From: Saxibacter everestensis
GTDB taxonomy: Bacteria > Actinomycetota > Actinomycetes > Actinomycetales > Brevibacteriaceae
DNA: 64,000 bases
NCBI RefSeq assembly: GCF_025787225.1
Contig: NZ_CP090958.1
Span: 1,331,856-1,395,855, forward strand
Direction: 5' to 3'
A model generated the notes under the pieces. That model worked only from the letters and a program-made list of their open reading frames with translations, searched no databases and was not told the origin of the DNA. The translations under genes and the position numbers were made by a program. Below, in pieces: positions 10,304 to 18,373 of this stretch (position 1 is the first letter of the stretch; each line of letters begins with the position of its first letter).

Positions 10304-10383
10304 AGTTTTTCGACCCCTCGTCCGACGAGGCTAACTAGCACGAACACGGCGATGGTGCCGAGAACGTATACGAGGTCAAGCAA
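10300..10383 (-). CDS. Small membrane peptide leading the kdp operon
   Basis: A 27-residue ORF with a TTG start preceded by GGGAG at 5 nt spacing. It encodes one hydrophobic helix (about residues 3-20) followed by a charged end, GRGVEKL. Its stop overlaps the GTG of kdpF in a GTGA quartet, the same coupling used by later genes of the operon. I infer a real, co-translated peptide, perhaps a second small subunit or a leader. The start codon choice and function are not proven. The 248 bp between it and the divergent gene at 10632 should carry the kdp promoter; no KdpE site was recognised. Confidence 0.6.
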   Translation of the reverse strand: MLDLVYVLGTIAVFVLVSLVGRGVEKL

Positions 10384-10631
10384 GGAAACTCCCAGTAGCG
10401 TAGTTTTTACGATCCCGGTGGGCGTGTAGCGCACCAGGTCAGTACATCGACGATTAGATACCCGCCGTCGCGATAAAACGGCGGTTCTAACGGGTTCCTA
10501 ACGCTGTCCCGTCGAACCAATACGCCGTGCTTACGCCTCCTGGACGAAATCATTCAGTGGCCACTCAGGGATCGCACAGCGCGGTTTGGCAGGATGGGGC
10601 ACCAGCCATCGATGACAGCCCAGGGGAAGTA

Positions 10632-11297
10632 ATGAGCAGCGAAGCCGGCAGGAGACACCGATTCTCGGTCGCGCTACTCGGGATCGATGGCGCCGGAAAG
10701 ACAACGGTGGCGCGCAGTCTGGTGCGGCGCAGCCGGGCTCGGGGTGACGCGGCGTCCCTCTACCGGCATCCGGGTGGACGCAAAACTCTGGACAATGTGG
10801 CGCGCAGATTCAACAGCACGGCCGAGGCGGCCCTCGGCAGCCAGGGCCTCACCGTGATCGAGACGGTTACCAGGTCGCTCGCGGTGATCCGTTCGGCTGT
10901 TCAATCGCGTCGGCGCGACGGCCTGGTGGTTTTCGACCGGTACATCCACTGCCAGATCGCACTCCGGCGGATGCGTGGGCTGCACAGCAGCCCGTTCCTG
11001 CAATGGTTGCTCACGACGCTGCCCAGGCCAGATGTGATCGTGTTCTTCGACATATCACCCCGGCAGGCACATGCCAGGATTCTGGCTCGCGGAATAGACA
11101 CCGAGCCCCTTGCCATGCTGTGCGAACTTGACGCCGCCTACCGTCAACTGAGCGACTTCGACGACTTCTACCGGATCGACGCCGGCCGACCAGTGGCCGA
11201 TGTGGTCGACGAGTTGGAGGCAGTTATTTGCGCAGCGGCGAAAAGGAAAGCGGCTCACGGCCTCGTGATCAGCCCTTCTTCAACCATCCAGTCATAG
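10632..11297 (+). CDS. Thymidylate-kinase-like P-loop nucleoside phosphate kinase
   Basis: A 221-residue P-loop kinase. The Walker A motif GIDGAGKTT lies near residue 17 and the DR-box-like FDRYIHCQI near residue 100, as in dTMP kinases. The rest is diverged, so the true substrate may not be dTMP. The ATG at 10632 follows GGGGAAG at good spacing; an upstream frame to 10527 has no support. It is divergent from kdp and its 3' end overlaps the convergent osmoprotectant-binding gene by 43 bp. Confidence 0.72.
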   Translation: MSSEAGRRHRFSVALLGIDGAGKTTVARSLVRRSRARGDAASLYRHPGGRKTLDNVARRFNSTAEAALGSQGLTVIETVTRSLAVIRSAVQSRRRDGLVVFDRYIHCQIALRRMRGLHSSPFLQWLLTTLPRPDVIVFFDISPRQAHARILARGIDTEPLAMLCELDAAYRQLSDFDDFYRIDAGRPVADVVDELEAVICAAAKRKAAHGLVISPSSTIQS

Positions 11298-12241
11298 GCG
11301 ACATCGGCGGGTTCTTCGCCGTCCACGTCGACCTTGCGATTGAGCGCCTGCAGTGCCTCGGTGGTGAGTTTCGGCGAGATCTGGCCGAAGATGTCCGACA
11401 GCTCGGGGTAGGTTTCCAGTGTCTCTGTGCGGAACACCGCCGCGGCGTTGTAGGCGGGGAAGAACTTCTCATCGTCTTCCAGCACGACGAGATCGAGCGA
11501 CTGGATCCGGCCATCAGAGGCAAAAACCTCGCCGAAGTTGCATAGTCCCTGGTCGGTGGCAGTGTAGACCGCACCTGTGTCGAGTATCTCGACGTTCGCG
11601 TTCGGGACGTCGCCGGAATCGCCGCGGGACATTCCATAGTGCTCGAGCATTGGATTGAAACCGTCAGCCCGTGAGTTGAATTCGGACTCGATGCAGAACG
11701 TTCGCTGTTCCTTAGGCAGCTCGGCGATTTGGGACAACTTGGTCACCCCGAGCTTTTCCGAGGTCTCCCTTGGCATCGCGAACGCGTACGTGTTGTTGAG
11801 CGGCGCGGGCATTTCCCAGGTGAGACCGTTCTTCAGGTCGGCATCGTGCACCGCCTGCCATTGCTCCTGTTGGTCCGGTATGCCTTCGGCTTCTGCCAGA
11901 TAGGTCAGCCAGGCCGTGCCGGTGTACTCCCAGGTCATATCGGCGCGACCGGACACCATCAGCTCCCGGACCGGCTGGCTGCCCGGAACATTCGTCATGT
12001 CCTCGACCTCGAAGCCGGCGGCTTTCGCGGCGATGACGCCGATCTTGCCCAGAATGAGCTGCTCGGTGAAGTTCTTTGCGGTGACGGTGATCTCGGCGTC
12101 CTCCGGCAGTTCGACTTGCCGGATCGACCCCGGGCCGGCTTCGGCGACGATGGAAGTGGCCGGCTGCAGACCGCAGCCGGCGAGCGCGATGGCGCAGATC
12201 CCGGCCAGGACGGCGCCGAGCTGCTTGCCGTGGCTGGTCAT
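11255..12241 (-). CDS. Osmoprotectant (glycine betaine/choline-type) ABC transporter substrate-binding lipoprotein
   Basis: A 328-residue extracytoplasmic binding protein of the OpuAC/OsmX family. A lipoprotein signal with lipobox LAGC (Cys at about 23) anchors it outside the membrane. The segment ITVTAKNFTEQLILGKI is typical of quaternary-amine binders, and SGRADMTWEYTGTAW matches the family ligand-pocket region. It is the last gene of a four-gene minus-strand operon (permease, ATPase, permease, binding protein), 3 nt after the second permease. The ligand, betaine, choline or carnitine, cannot be fixed from sequence. Confidence 0.92.
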   Translation of the reverse strand: MTSHGKQLGAVLAGICAIALAGCGLQPATSIVAEAGPGSIRQVELPEDAEITVTAKNFTEQLILGKIGVIAAKAAGFEVEDMTNVPGSQPVRELMVSGRADMTWEYTGTAWLTYLAEAEGIPDQQEQWQAVHDADLKNGLTWEMPAPLNNTYAFAMPRETSEKLGVTKLSQIAELPKEQRTFCIESEFNSRADGFNPMLEHYGMSRGDSGDVPNANVEILDTGAVYTATDQGLCNFGEVFASDGRIQSLDLVVLEDDEKFFPAYNAAAVFRTETLETYPELSDIFGQISPKLTTEALQALNRKVDVDGEEPADVAYDWMVEEGLITRP

Positions 12242-12244
12242 CCT

Positions 12245-13021
12245 CTACAGTCCCTTCGGTCGAGCAATGTGTTCTACGACCCGGCCAAGCCAGTCGATGG
12301 TCAGTGCCAGCAAGGCAATCAGCAGTGCGCCTGAAACCAGCACCTTGTTCAGGTACAGGTTGACGCCGGTGGTGATCAGCAGTCCGAGTCCGCCGCCGTT
12401 GATGAATGCGGCAAGTGCCGCGGTGCCGACCAGAAGCACGAGCGCCGTTCGGATTCCGGCCAGCATCACCGGGACGGCCAGCGGCAGTTCAACCCTGAAC
12501 AGCACCGCAAGCGCGCTCATGCCCATGCCGCGGCCGGCCTCGACCAGGCGTGCGTCGACGCCGTCGAGCCCGACCATTGTGTTTCGCAGCACCGGGAGTA
12601 CGGCGTACACGACCAGCGCGACGACGGCTGCCCGGAAGGAGAAGTCCAGCCAGAACGCGAGAAGTACGATCAGACCGATCGCCGGCGCGGCCTGGCCGAC
12701 GTTCGCTATCGCCATCACCGGTCCGGTAAGCCGCCGCAGAGGTTTCCGGGTCAGGGCGACGCCCAGCGGGATGGCGATAAGCAGCACGATCACGGCAGAG
12801 ACGAAGGTGAGCTTCAGGTGCTGAAGCGTGAGTCCCCACAGTGCGGCCGGGGCCAGCGTCGTGAGCTCAGTCTCGGTGAGCTGGGCGTTCAATAGCCAGA
12901 GGATGAAGACGGCGAGAATCGCCAGTATCGCGATCGGTTGAATGAGCAACCCACGCCAGGTATGCGCGCCGCCTACGGCTTCGACGCTCGCCTCGGTGTC
13001 CGCAGCCGTGTTACTAGTCAC
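12245..13021 (-). CDS. Osmoprotectant ABC transporter permease (second)
   Basis: A binding-protein-dependent transport permease of 258 residues with about six membrane helices. The EAA-type loop is seen as VEAGRGMGMSALAVLFRVELP. The GTG at 13021 is chosen because it overlaps the ATPase stop by 8 nt, like the other junctions in this operon; an ATG at 13114 lies far inside the ATPase gene. It pairs with the permease at 14257 to form the membrane channel. Confidence 0.88.
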   Translation of the reverse strand: MTSNTAADTEASVEAVGGAHTWRGLLIQPIAILAILAVFILWLLNAQLTETELTTLAPAALWGLTLQHLKLTFVSAVIVLLIAIPLGVALTRKPLRRLTGPVMAIANVGQAAPAIGLIVLLAFWLDFSFRAAVVALVVYAVLPVLRNTMVGLDGVDARLVEAGRGMGMSALAVLFRVELPLAVPVMLAGIRTALVLLVGTAALAAFINGGGLGLLITTGVNLYLNKVLVSGALLIALLALTIDWLGRVVEHIARPKGL

Positions 13022-14264
13022 CGGACGATGCACCGCCTTCGGTTGCCGGAACGGCTGTGCCGCTGTTGGTGCCGACGGGGGAGTCGTCGTCGCCGGCTGC
13101 AGCAGCCTGTGCACGCGCGGCGGTGATGGCGCCCATCACCGTCTCGACATCGATCAGGCCGAGCAGCCGGTCCCGCCGTCCGGTGACGATGGCCGCTCCC
13201 ATACTTGAGACCAGCATGGTGTCAAGTGCGTCATTGAGCGTGGCCCGGTTGCCGACGATCGGCAGTTTGGCATCGACGGCGCTGCCGATCGATTCAAGCC
13301 GGTCCAGCTGGCGCAGCGAGAGCCACTGGATCGGCCGTTCGCGGTCATCGACGATCACGGCGTTCCGGTGCCCGGCCTGTTTGACCCGTTGTGTGATCCC
13401 GGCAGCGGAGTCGCCTGGGCGGCCGACGACGGCTTCGGTCAGGTCCACGTCGTCGACCCGGTTCAGGGTGAGCTGTTTGAGACCGGCGCCGGAGCCGATG
13501 AAGCTCTCGACGAAGTCGTTTGCCGGCTCGGCCAGGATTCGCTCCGGAGTGTCGTACTGGACGATTTTCGCGCCCTCGGAGAACACCACGATCCAGTCGC
13601 CGAGTTTGACCGCCTCATCGAAGTCGTGGGTGACGCAGACGATCGTCTTCTGCAACTCGTCCTGAATCCGGATTAGTTCGTCCTGCAGCCGTTGCCGGGT
13701 GATCGGGTCGACGGCGCCGAACGGTTCGTCCATCAACAACACCGGCGGGTCGGCAGCGAGCGCCCGGGCGACGCCGACGCGCTGCTGCTGGCCACCGGAC
13801 AGCTCCTTCGGGAATCTGTCCCGGTATTGCGCCGGGTCCAGCGACACCAGCTCGAGCAGTTCATCGACCCGGGCGGCTATCCGCTCCTTGCTCCAGCCGA
13901 GCATTTTGGGCACGATGCCGATGTTCGTCGCAACCGTCATGTGCGGGAACAGTCCGCCGGCCTGGATCACGTAGCCTATCCGCCGGCGCAGTTCGTCGCC
14001 GTCGATCCGGGTGACATCGTCGTCGCCGAGGACGATTCGACCGTCGCTGGGTTCAATCAACCTGTTGATCATCTTCAGGGTTGTCGTTTTGCCGCACCCC
14101 GAAGGCCCAACGAGCATGACGATCTTACCGGCCGGGATTTCCAGAGTGATCCCGTCGACCGCGGGGGTCTTCTGGCCGGGAAACCGTTTGGTCACCTGGT
14201 CGAGCAGGATGCTTGCGCCGCTGACCTCTGGTGAATCAGCTTGGATTGAAAGGGGATCAGACAC
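13014..14264 (-). CDS. Osmoprotectant ABC transporter ATPase with CBS domains
   Basis: A 416-residue ATPase of the OpuCA/ProV type. Walker A is GPSGCGKTT, the signature LSGGQQQRVGVARAL and Walker B VLLMDEPFGAVDP. After about residue 255 come two CBS-like repeats, which in OpuA-type transporters sense ionic strength or cyclic-di-AMP and gate uptake; that role is inferred here. A Gly/Ser/Thr-rich end of about 30 residues follows. It overlaps the upstream permease by 8 nt, consistent with a single translationally coupled operon. Confidence 0.93.
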   Translation of the reverse strand: MSDPLSIQADSPEVSGASILLDQVTKRFPGQKTPAVDGITLEIPAGKIVMLVGPSGCGKTTTLKMINRLIEPSDGRIVLGDDDVTRIDGDELRRRIGYVIQAGGLFPHMTVATNIGIVPKMLGWSKERIAARVDELLELVSLDPAQYRDRFPKELSGGQQQRVGVARALAADPPVLLMDEPFGAVDPITRQRLQDELIRIQDELQKTIVCVTHDFDEAVKLGDWIVVFSEGAKIVQYDTPERILAEPANDFVESFIGSGAGLKQLTLNRVDDVDLTEAVVGRPGDSAAGITQRVKQAGHRNAVIVDDRERPIQWLSLRQLDRLESIGSAVDAKLPIVGNRATLNDALDTMLVSSMGAAIVTGRRDRLLGLIDVETVMGAITAARAQAAAAGDDDSPVGTNSGTAVPATEGGASSGD

Positions 14265-14898
14265 GGATACCTCGCGGGATGGTCAGGCGGCCGAGGCCGA
14301 CGAGCAAAAGATCAAGGACAAAGGCCAGGATGACGACGCCGATCACTGCGGTGACCACCGATTCGAGCGAATTCGCGCCACCGAGCCGGGAGAGACCGGA
14401 GAAGATCAGACCCCCAAGGCCGGGGCCCAGTGCGTAGGCGGCAACGGCGGCAATGCCCATCACCATCTGCGCTGAAACCCTTATGCCTGCGAGGATCACC
14501 GGCCAGGCCATCGGCAGTTCGACGCGGATCAGCGTCCGAAGCCGGCTCATCCCGATCCCGCGCGCGGATTCAACCAGCGAGGCGTCCACGCCGCCCAGCC
14601 CGACGACGGCGTTCCGAAGGATCGGAAGCGCGGCAAAGAAAGTGACAACGATAACGGCCGGGACGACACCGAAGCCGACCGGACCGATCAGGATGCCGAT
14701 CAGCGCGAAGGACGGGATTGTCAGGCCGATCGCGGAGACGCTGTTCGCCGCCGAGGTCAGTGCCTTGTTCCGGTAGACCAGGGCGGCAAGACCTACCGCG
14801 ATCACGCTGGCGAGGATGAGGCATTGAACAACCAGGCTGAAATGCTGCCATGAGGAGAAGACGATTTGATCGAGACGACTTCCAAGGAAATTCAACAC
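14257..14898 (-). CDS. Osmoprotectant ABC transporter permease (first)
   Basis: A 213-residue permease, the first gene of the operon. It has about five or six hydrophobic helices and an EAA-type loop seen as VESARGIGMSRLRTLIRVELP-like text, of which ARGIGMSRLRTLIRVELP is the core. It resembles the second permease, so the channel is a heterodimer of two related subunits. Start ATG at 14898 has only a weak ribosome site. Confidence 0.9.
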   Translation of the reverse strand: MLNFLGSRLDQIVFSSWQHFSLVVQCLILASVIAVGLAALVYRNKALTSAANSVSAIGLTIPSFALIGILIGPVGFGVVPAVIVVTFFAALPILRNAVVGLGGVDASLVESARGIGMSRLRTLIRVELPMAWPVILAGIRVSAQMVMGIAAVAAYALGPGLGGLIFSGLSRLGGANSLESVVTAVIGVVILAFVLDLLLVGLGRLTIPRGIRV

Positions 14899-15220
14899 GT
14901 TGTCATAGTCCCCACCTTGAGTTCACGTTAGTTCGAATCTGGAAATCGCTTCTGTTTCGGCCATGCCACACTAGCGAGAAAATCCGGCGCGGATCGCTGG
15001 GATGACCGGTTCGGCCGCGGTTGACCGCTGCGGTTGGCAGATGGTCGTCGTCCGAAGCCAAGTGATTTCGCGGCCGGGAGGGTGCCGGACAACTATTGGA
15101 TAACGATGGAAGCGTTAATCGTTTCCGGACGGCCAACGGCGCGAGTATCAGGTTCAAGAAGGGACACTGCAGCCGGCCGGTAGGCTGGGCATCGAGGGAC
15201 AGACTACGGGGAGTTCACGT
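14899..15220. promoter_or_regulatory. Divergent intergenic region, osmoprotectant operon / phosphoesterase
   Basis: This 322-bp gap separates two divergent genes and must hold both promoters. I saw no convincing coding sequence; an 84-codon minus-strand open frame has no family character. A clear ribosome site, GGGGAG, precedes the GTG at 15221. No operator-like inverted repeat stood out. Confidence 0.5.
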
Positions 15221-16135
15221 GTGAATCGCACCTACCGGATACTGCACTTTTCCGACCCGCATCTCGTCGCCGATGGTGGCTTGCACCACGGGCAGGTCGA
15301 CACCGCGGCAGCGCTGCGCCTGGCATTCGACGCCGCGGCGGACGTTGACCATGTCGATATCGTGGTTGGCTCAGGAGATCTATCGGACGACGGATCGATC
15401 GAGTCCTATGAAAATGTGCGCTCGATCGTCGAGCCTTGGGCCTTCAGCCGAGGCGCCTGCGTCGTGTACGCGATGGGCAACCATGATGATCGGGACAAAT
15501 TCTCTCGGGTACTCGGCAACGGGCATCCCGCTCGGCACACCCGCGACGGCGGCTCGGCCGCGGTAGATCCCGGCCAGATCTCGGACGGAATGCCGATCGA
15601 CGGCGTCAGCCAGGTCGGGGGCCTACGGGTGATAACGCTTGACACGTCCGTTCCGGGCGCCGGCTATGGTGAAATTTCTCCCGGCCAGCTGGGCTGGCTG
15701 GCTCGACAACTTGCGGTTCCGGCGGCCGATGGCACGCTACTTGTCCTGCATCATCCGCCGGTGCAACCGATGACGGCGCTCCATCAGGCGTTGAAGCTTA
15801 GGAATCCCGCAGAGCTCGCGCAGGTGCTGAGCGGCTCGGACGTCCGCCTGGTGCTGGCCGGGCACTACCATCACCAGCTCAACGATTCCCTGGCCGGCAT
15901 TCCGGTCGTGGTGACTCCGGGGATTGCCAACCGCACGGATGTCACCGTCGCTGCCGGTCATGAGCGGGCGGTACGCGGCACCGCAATGACCCTGGTCGAT
16001 CTGCCGCCGGGAGCGTTACCCCGTACGGTGGTGATTGACTGTCCGGCTCCCGACGACGGCGCCGAGGTGTATCACTACGGCACAGAAGATGTCGCGCGGA
16101 TCCTTAGCGCCGCGGTTCCCGACTCTGGGCAGTGA
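15221..16135 (+). CDS. CpdA-like metallophosphoesterase (putative cyclic-nucleotide phosphodiesterase)
   Basis: A 304-residue calcineurin-like phosphoesterase. The metal-binding motifs are all present in order: FSDPHLV, GSGDLSDDG, GNHDDRD, LHHPP and AGHYHHQ. This order is shared with CpdA-type 3',5'-cyclic AMP phosphodiesterases, but other phosphodiester substrates are possible. The GTG start has GGGGAG upstream. The last codons, including the stop, form the first unit of a 27-bp tandem repeat continuing downstream. The gene stands alone. Confidence 0.85.
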   Translation: MNRTYRILHFSDPHLVADGGLHHGQVDTAAALRLAFDAAADVDHVDIVVGSGDLSDDGSIESYENVRSIVEPWAFSRGACVVYAMGNHDDRDKFSRVLGNGHPARHTRDGGSAAVDPGQISDGMPIDGVSQVGGLRVITLDTSVPGAGYGEISPGQLGWLARQLAVPAADGTLLVLHHPPVQPMTALHQALKLRNPAELAQVLSGSDVRLVLAGHYHHQLNDSLAGIPVVVTPGIANRTDVTVAAGHERAVRGTAMTLVDLPPGALPRTVVIDCPAPDDGAEVYHYGTEDVARILSAAVPDSGQ

Positions 16136-16220
16136 ACCGCGGTTCCCGACTGTGGGCAGTGACCAGTGACCGCGGTTCCGGGCTCTCGGTAGTGACCCGC
16201 GGTTCCAGCGTCCGGGCGGG
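16110..16220 (+). repeat. 27-bp tandem repeat containing the phosphoesterase stop codon
   Basis: Four imperfect units begin with CCGCGGTTCC at 16110, 16137, 16170 and 16197. The first three continue with a GGCAGTGA or GGTAGTGA end. The TGA of unit one is the stop codon of the phosphoesterase gene, so the repeat copies the end of that gene. The second unit carries a 6-bp insertion. No hairpin with a T-run was seen, so it is not an ordinary terminator. Confidence 0.85.
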
Positions 16221-16273
16221 GTCGCAGGGGTAGGCTGCGTGAACGGAACGAAACCGAAGGGATCGGGACTGGC

Positions 16274-16474
16274 ATGTTCAAGTACGTTCTAACTGGCGGC
16301 CCGCGTGACGGCGAGATCGAACTGCGTGAGAGCCGCGACGACGCCACGCCGATATCCGCACCGGGCGGCGAGTACGTTTTCACCGGCGAATCTGTGTCAC
16401 CGTACGTCTACGGGATGAACTGGGTGCCGGACGCTCCGGATGCTCCGGATGCTCCGGATGCCGGATCATCCTGA
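16274..16474 (+). CDS. Small hypothetical protein with PDA repeat tail
   Basis: A 66-residue protein beginning MFKYVLTGGPRDGEIE. The start resembles short conserved proteins with an LxGGPxDG motif found in actinobacteria and phages, but no function is known. The C-terminus is a run of four Pro-Asp-Ala triplets encoded by a 9-bp tandem repeat near 16432-16462. The ribosome site is weak. It lies between the phosphoesterase and ferredoxin genes in the same direction. Confidence 0.55.
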   Translation: MFKYVLTGGPRDGEIELRESRDDATPISAPGGEYVFTGESVSPYVYGMNWVPDAPDAPDAPDAGSS

Positions 16475-16609
16475 CCAGATTCTTCGAAAGATTGATCGCC
16501 ATCGGGCGGCTCCCCAAGACGTGCAGGCTATTCCGCGCCGAGGTCCATCCGGCCGGTTCGCAGGCTATAGTTTGGGTAAATCTCGTGCCAAGCAGGAGAG
16601 AGGTTGCAA

Positions 16610-16963
16610 GTGACCTTCGTCATCGCCGGCCCGTGTATCGACGTTGTCGACAAGGCGTGCGTTGAGGCCTGCCCGGTCGATTGCATCTACACCGGCGAGC
16701 GCTCGCTGTACATCCAGCCGGACGAGTGCATCGACTGCGGAGCCTGCGAACCGGTGTGCCCGGTGCGCGCGATTTACTTCGACGATGACATCCCTGACGA
16801 CTGGCGGCAATGGGTTGACGACAACGCACGGTTCTTCGCGCTTCCGTTGCCCGGAAGGATCAGGGCACTCGGCGCTCCCGGCGGAGCCGAGCGGGTCGGG
16901 GCGCTTGGCGTCGACACCGAACTGGTGGCCGGCCGACCCCGAGGCGGGCCGCTGTATGCCTGA
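16610..16963 (+). CDS. fdxA: FdxA-type 7Fe ferredoxin
   Basis: A 117-residue electron carrier with two iron-sulfur sites. The first cysteine set is in CIDVVDKACVEACPVDC and the second in CIDCGACEPVCP, as in 3Fe-4S/4Fe-4S actinobacterial FdxA. The GTG at 16610 is used because AGGAGAG lies about 10 nt upstream and the product then begins (M)TFVIAGPC like the family; a TTG two codons earlier sits too close to that site. The C-terminus is about 10 residues longer than usual and rich in Gly and Arg. It usually serves redox enzymes in the cytoplasm; its partner is not evident here. Confidence 0.92.
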   Translation: MTFVIAGPCIDVVDKACVEACPVDCIYTGERSLYIQPDECIDCGACEPVCPVRAIYFDDDIPDDWRQWVDDNARFFALPLPGRIRALGAPGGAERVGALGVDTELVAGRPRGGPLYA

Positions 16964-17125
16964 TCTGTTTGGCGCGTCCGGCTCAGCTCGTAGCGGAAGC
17001 TTTGTCTTTGCGTCAGCCACCCCGTTTACAGTGGTTGAGTCCATGCCGACGGCGGAAGAGGACGACGTCCGTGATCACCTGCCAGCCAAGATTGATTCGC
17101 GTTCGCGGACGCACCGGGGGAAAAA

Positions 17126-18373
17126 TTGAGTCTGACTGAGGTCGATGCAACTGATTCGGATGAGCTCAAGCGAATCATCCGGGCCGGGCGTCTTCGAACC
17201 TTGTTTCGTCCGCTCGTTGAACTCGAATCACACCGAGTACTGGCGTACGAAGCGCTGCATACCGCCGAGGGCTCCGAGTTGCGCGATGCCGACCGTATCC
17301 GCGCCGCGATCCGGGACTCCGATATGGTCGGCGATCTGGATGCCGCCAGCCGGTTCTTCGCACTGGAAACGGCGGGAACGCTGTCGCTGCTGCCGAAGAC
17401 CCGGATCTTCATCGATGCCGAGATCGAGTCATTCGCGACACTTGAGGATCGCACGAACGAGGCCGACCGATCCGTTGTGCTGCAGCTCGAGTCGTCGACG
17501 CTGAAAACCCACCCCGCTCAGGTTCTTCGGGCAATCAATCAGGCCCGTTCGCTCGGTTGGGGCATCGCGATGCGCGGGGTCGGTCATGACTTTGCGTCGT
17601 GTGCGTTCCTGCCGTTGATCAATCCGGCGGTTATCTGTCTGCATCCGAGTCTGCTGCGGCAGGGGCCGTCCCGTCATGTGGCCGAGGTGATCAACCTGGT
17701 GACCGCGCACGCGGAGCGGACCGGCGCGGTGATCCTTGCCGACGGAATTTCAGATTCTCAGGGGCTCTCGATGGCGCGCGCACTCGGCGCCCAGCTGGGG
17801 CGAGGTGACTACTTCGCTCCGAGCACCGCGACGCCGACGGTGCCCGCCGCGGGGCTGAAGGACGATGTGCTGAGGCGGCATGGCTCCCGCAATTCCAGCC
17901 CGCATCTCAGCCCGTACGCGCTGGCGGTCGGCTCGCTCGAACCACGTCGGGCTACGAAGGCCCTGCTGATCGAGATCAGCAAATCTATTGAGCAGCGGGC
18001 GTTAAGCCTGGGCTCGGCGACAATCCTGCTTGCCGGATTCCAGGAGGCGGAGTACATAACCCAGGAGACCAAGGAACGCTACCGCACGCTGGCCGAGCAG
18101 CTGGCAATGGTCGTGATGGTCGCGGGAGATCTGGATGAAGCACCGGTGCCGCTCACCCGCGGCGGCCCGCTCGATACCTCTGATCCGGTCCGCAAGGAGT
18201 GGACGATAGTCGTCATCGGCCCGGACTGGTCGACCTTGCTCGCCGCACACGATCTCGGCGATTCCGGGCCGGAGAACGAGCGGCGTTTCGATTTCATCCT
18301 GACTCACGACCGGCTACTCGCCATCGACGCGGCTCGCAGTCTGATGTCGAGGATCCCGGCCGAGCGGAACTAG
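17126..18373 (+). CDS. Degenerate EAL domain plus DICT sensory domain protein
   Basis: A 415-residue cytoplasmic protein. Residues about 15-245 resemble an EAL domain, the cyclic-di-GMP phosphodiesterase fold, with YEALHT at the signature position. Other catalytic stretches are altered: the usual DDFGTG region reads MRGVGHDFAS, and the loop near the end reads ADGISDSQG in place of AEGVET. I infer loss of catalysis, leaving a binding or sensor role. Residues about 255-410 look like a DICT domain, often found beside EAL or GGDEF domains in light or signal responses. The TTG start follows GGGGGAAAAA. Its end overlaps the convergent monooxygenase by 4 bp. Confidence 0.75.
   Translation: MSLTEVDATDSDELKRIIRAGRLRTLFRPLVELESHRVLAYEALHTAEGSELRDADRIRAAIRDSDMVGDLDAASRFFALETAGTLSLLPKTRIFIDAEIESFATLEDRTNEADRSVVLQLESSTLKTHPAQVLRAINQARSLGWGIAMRGVGHDFASCAFLPLINPAVICLHPSLLRQGPSRHVAEVINLVTAHAERTGAVILADGISDSQGLSMARALGAQLGRGDYFAPSTATPTVPAAGLKDDVLRRHGSRNSSPHLSPYALAVGSLEPRRATKALLIEISKSIEQRALSLGSATILLAGFQEAEYITQETKERYRTLAEQLAMVVMVAGDLDEAPVPLTRGGPLDTSDPVRKEWTIVVIGPDWSTLLAAHDLGDSGPENERRFDFILTHDRLLAIDAARSLMSRIPAERN

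Noticed and set aside
14903-15157. 84-codon minus-strand frame upstream of the osmoprotectant operon
   Set aside because: No family character, no good ribosome site, and it fills a needed promoter gap.
16075-16383. Minus-strand 102-codon frame with a repeated nine-residue motif
   Set aside because: It is only the translation of the 27-bp repeat and the antisense of the small gene at 16274; no ribosome site or family.
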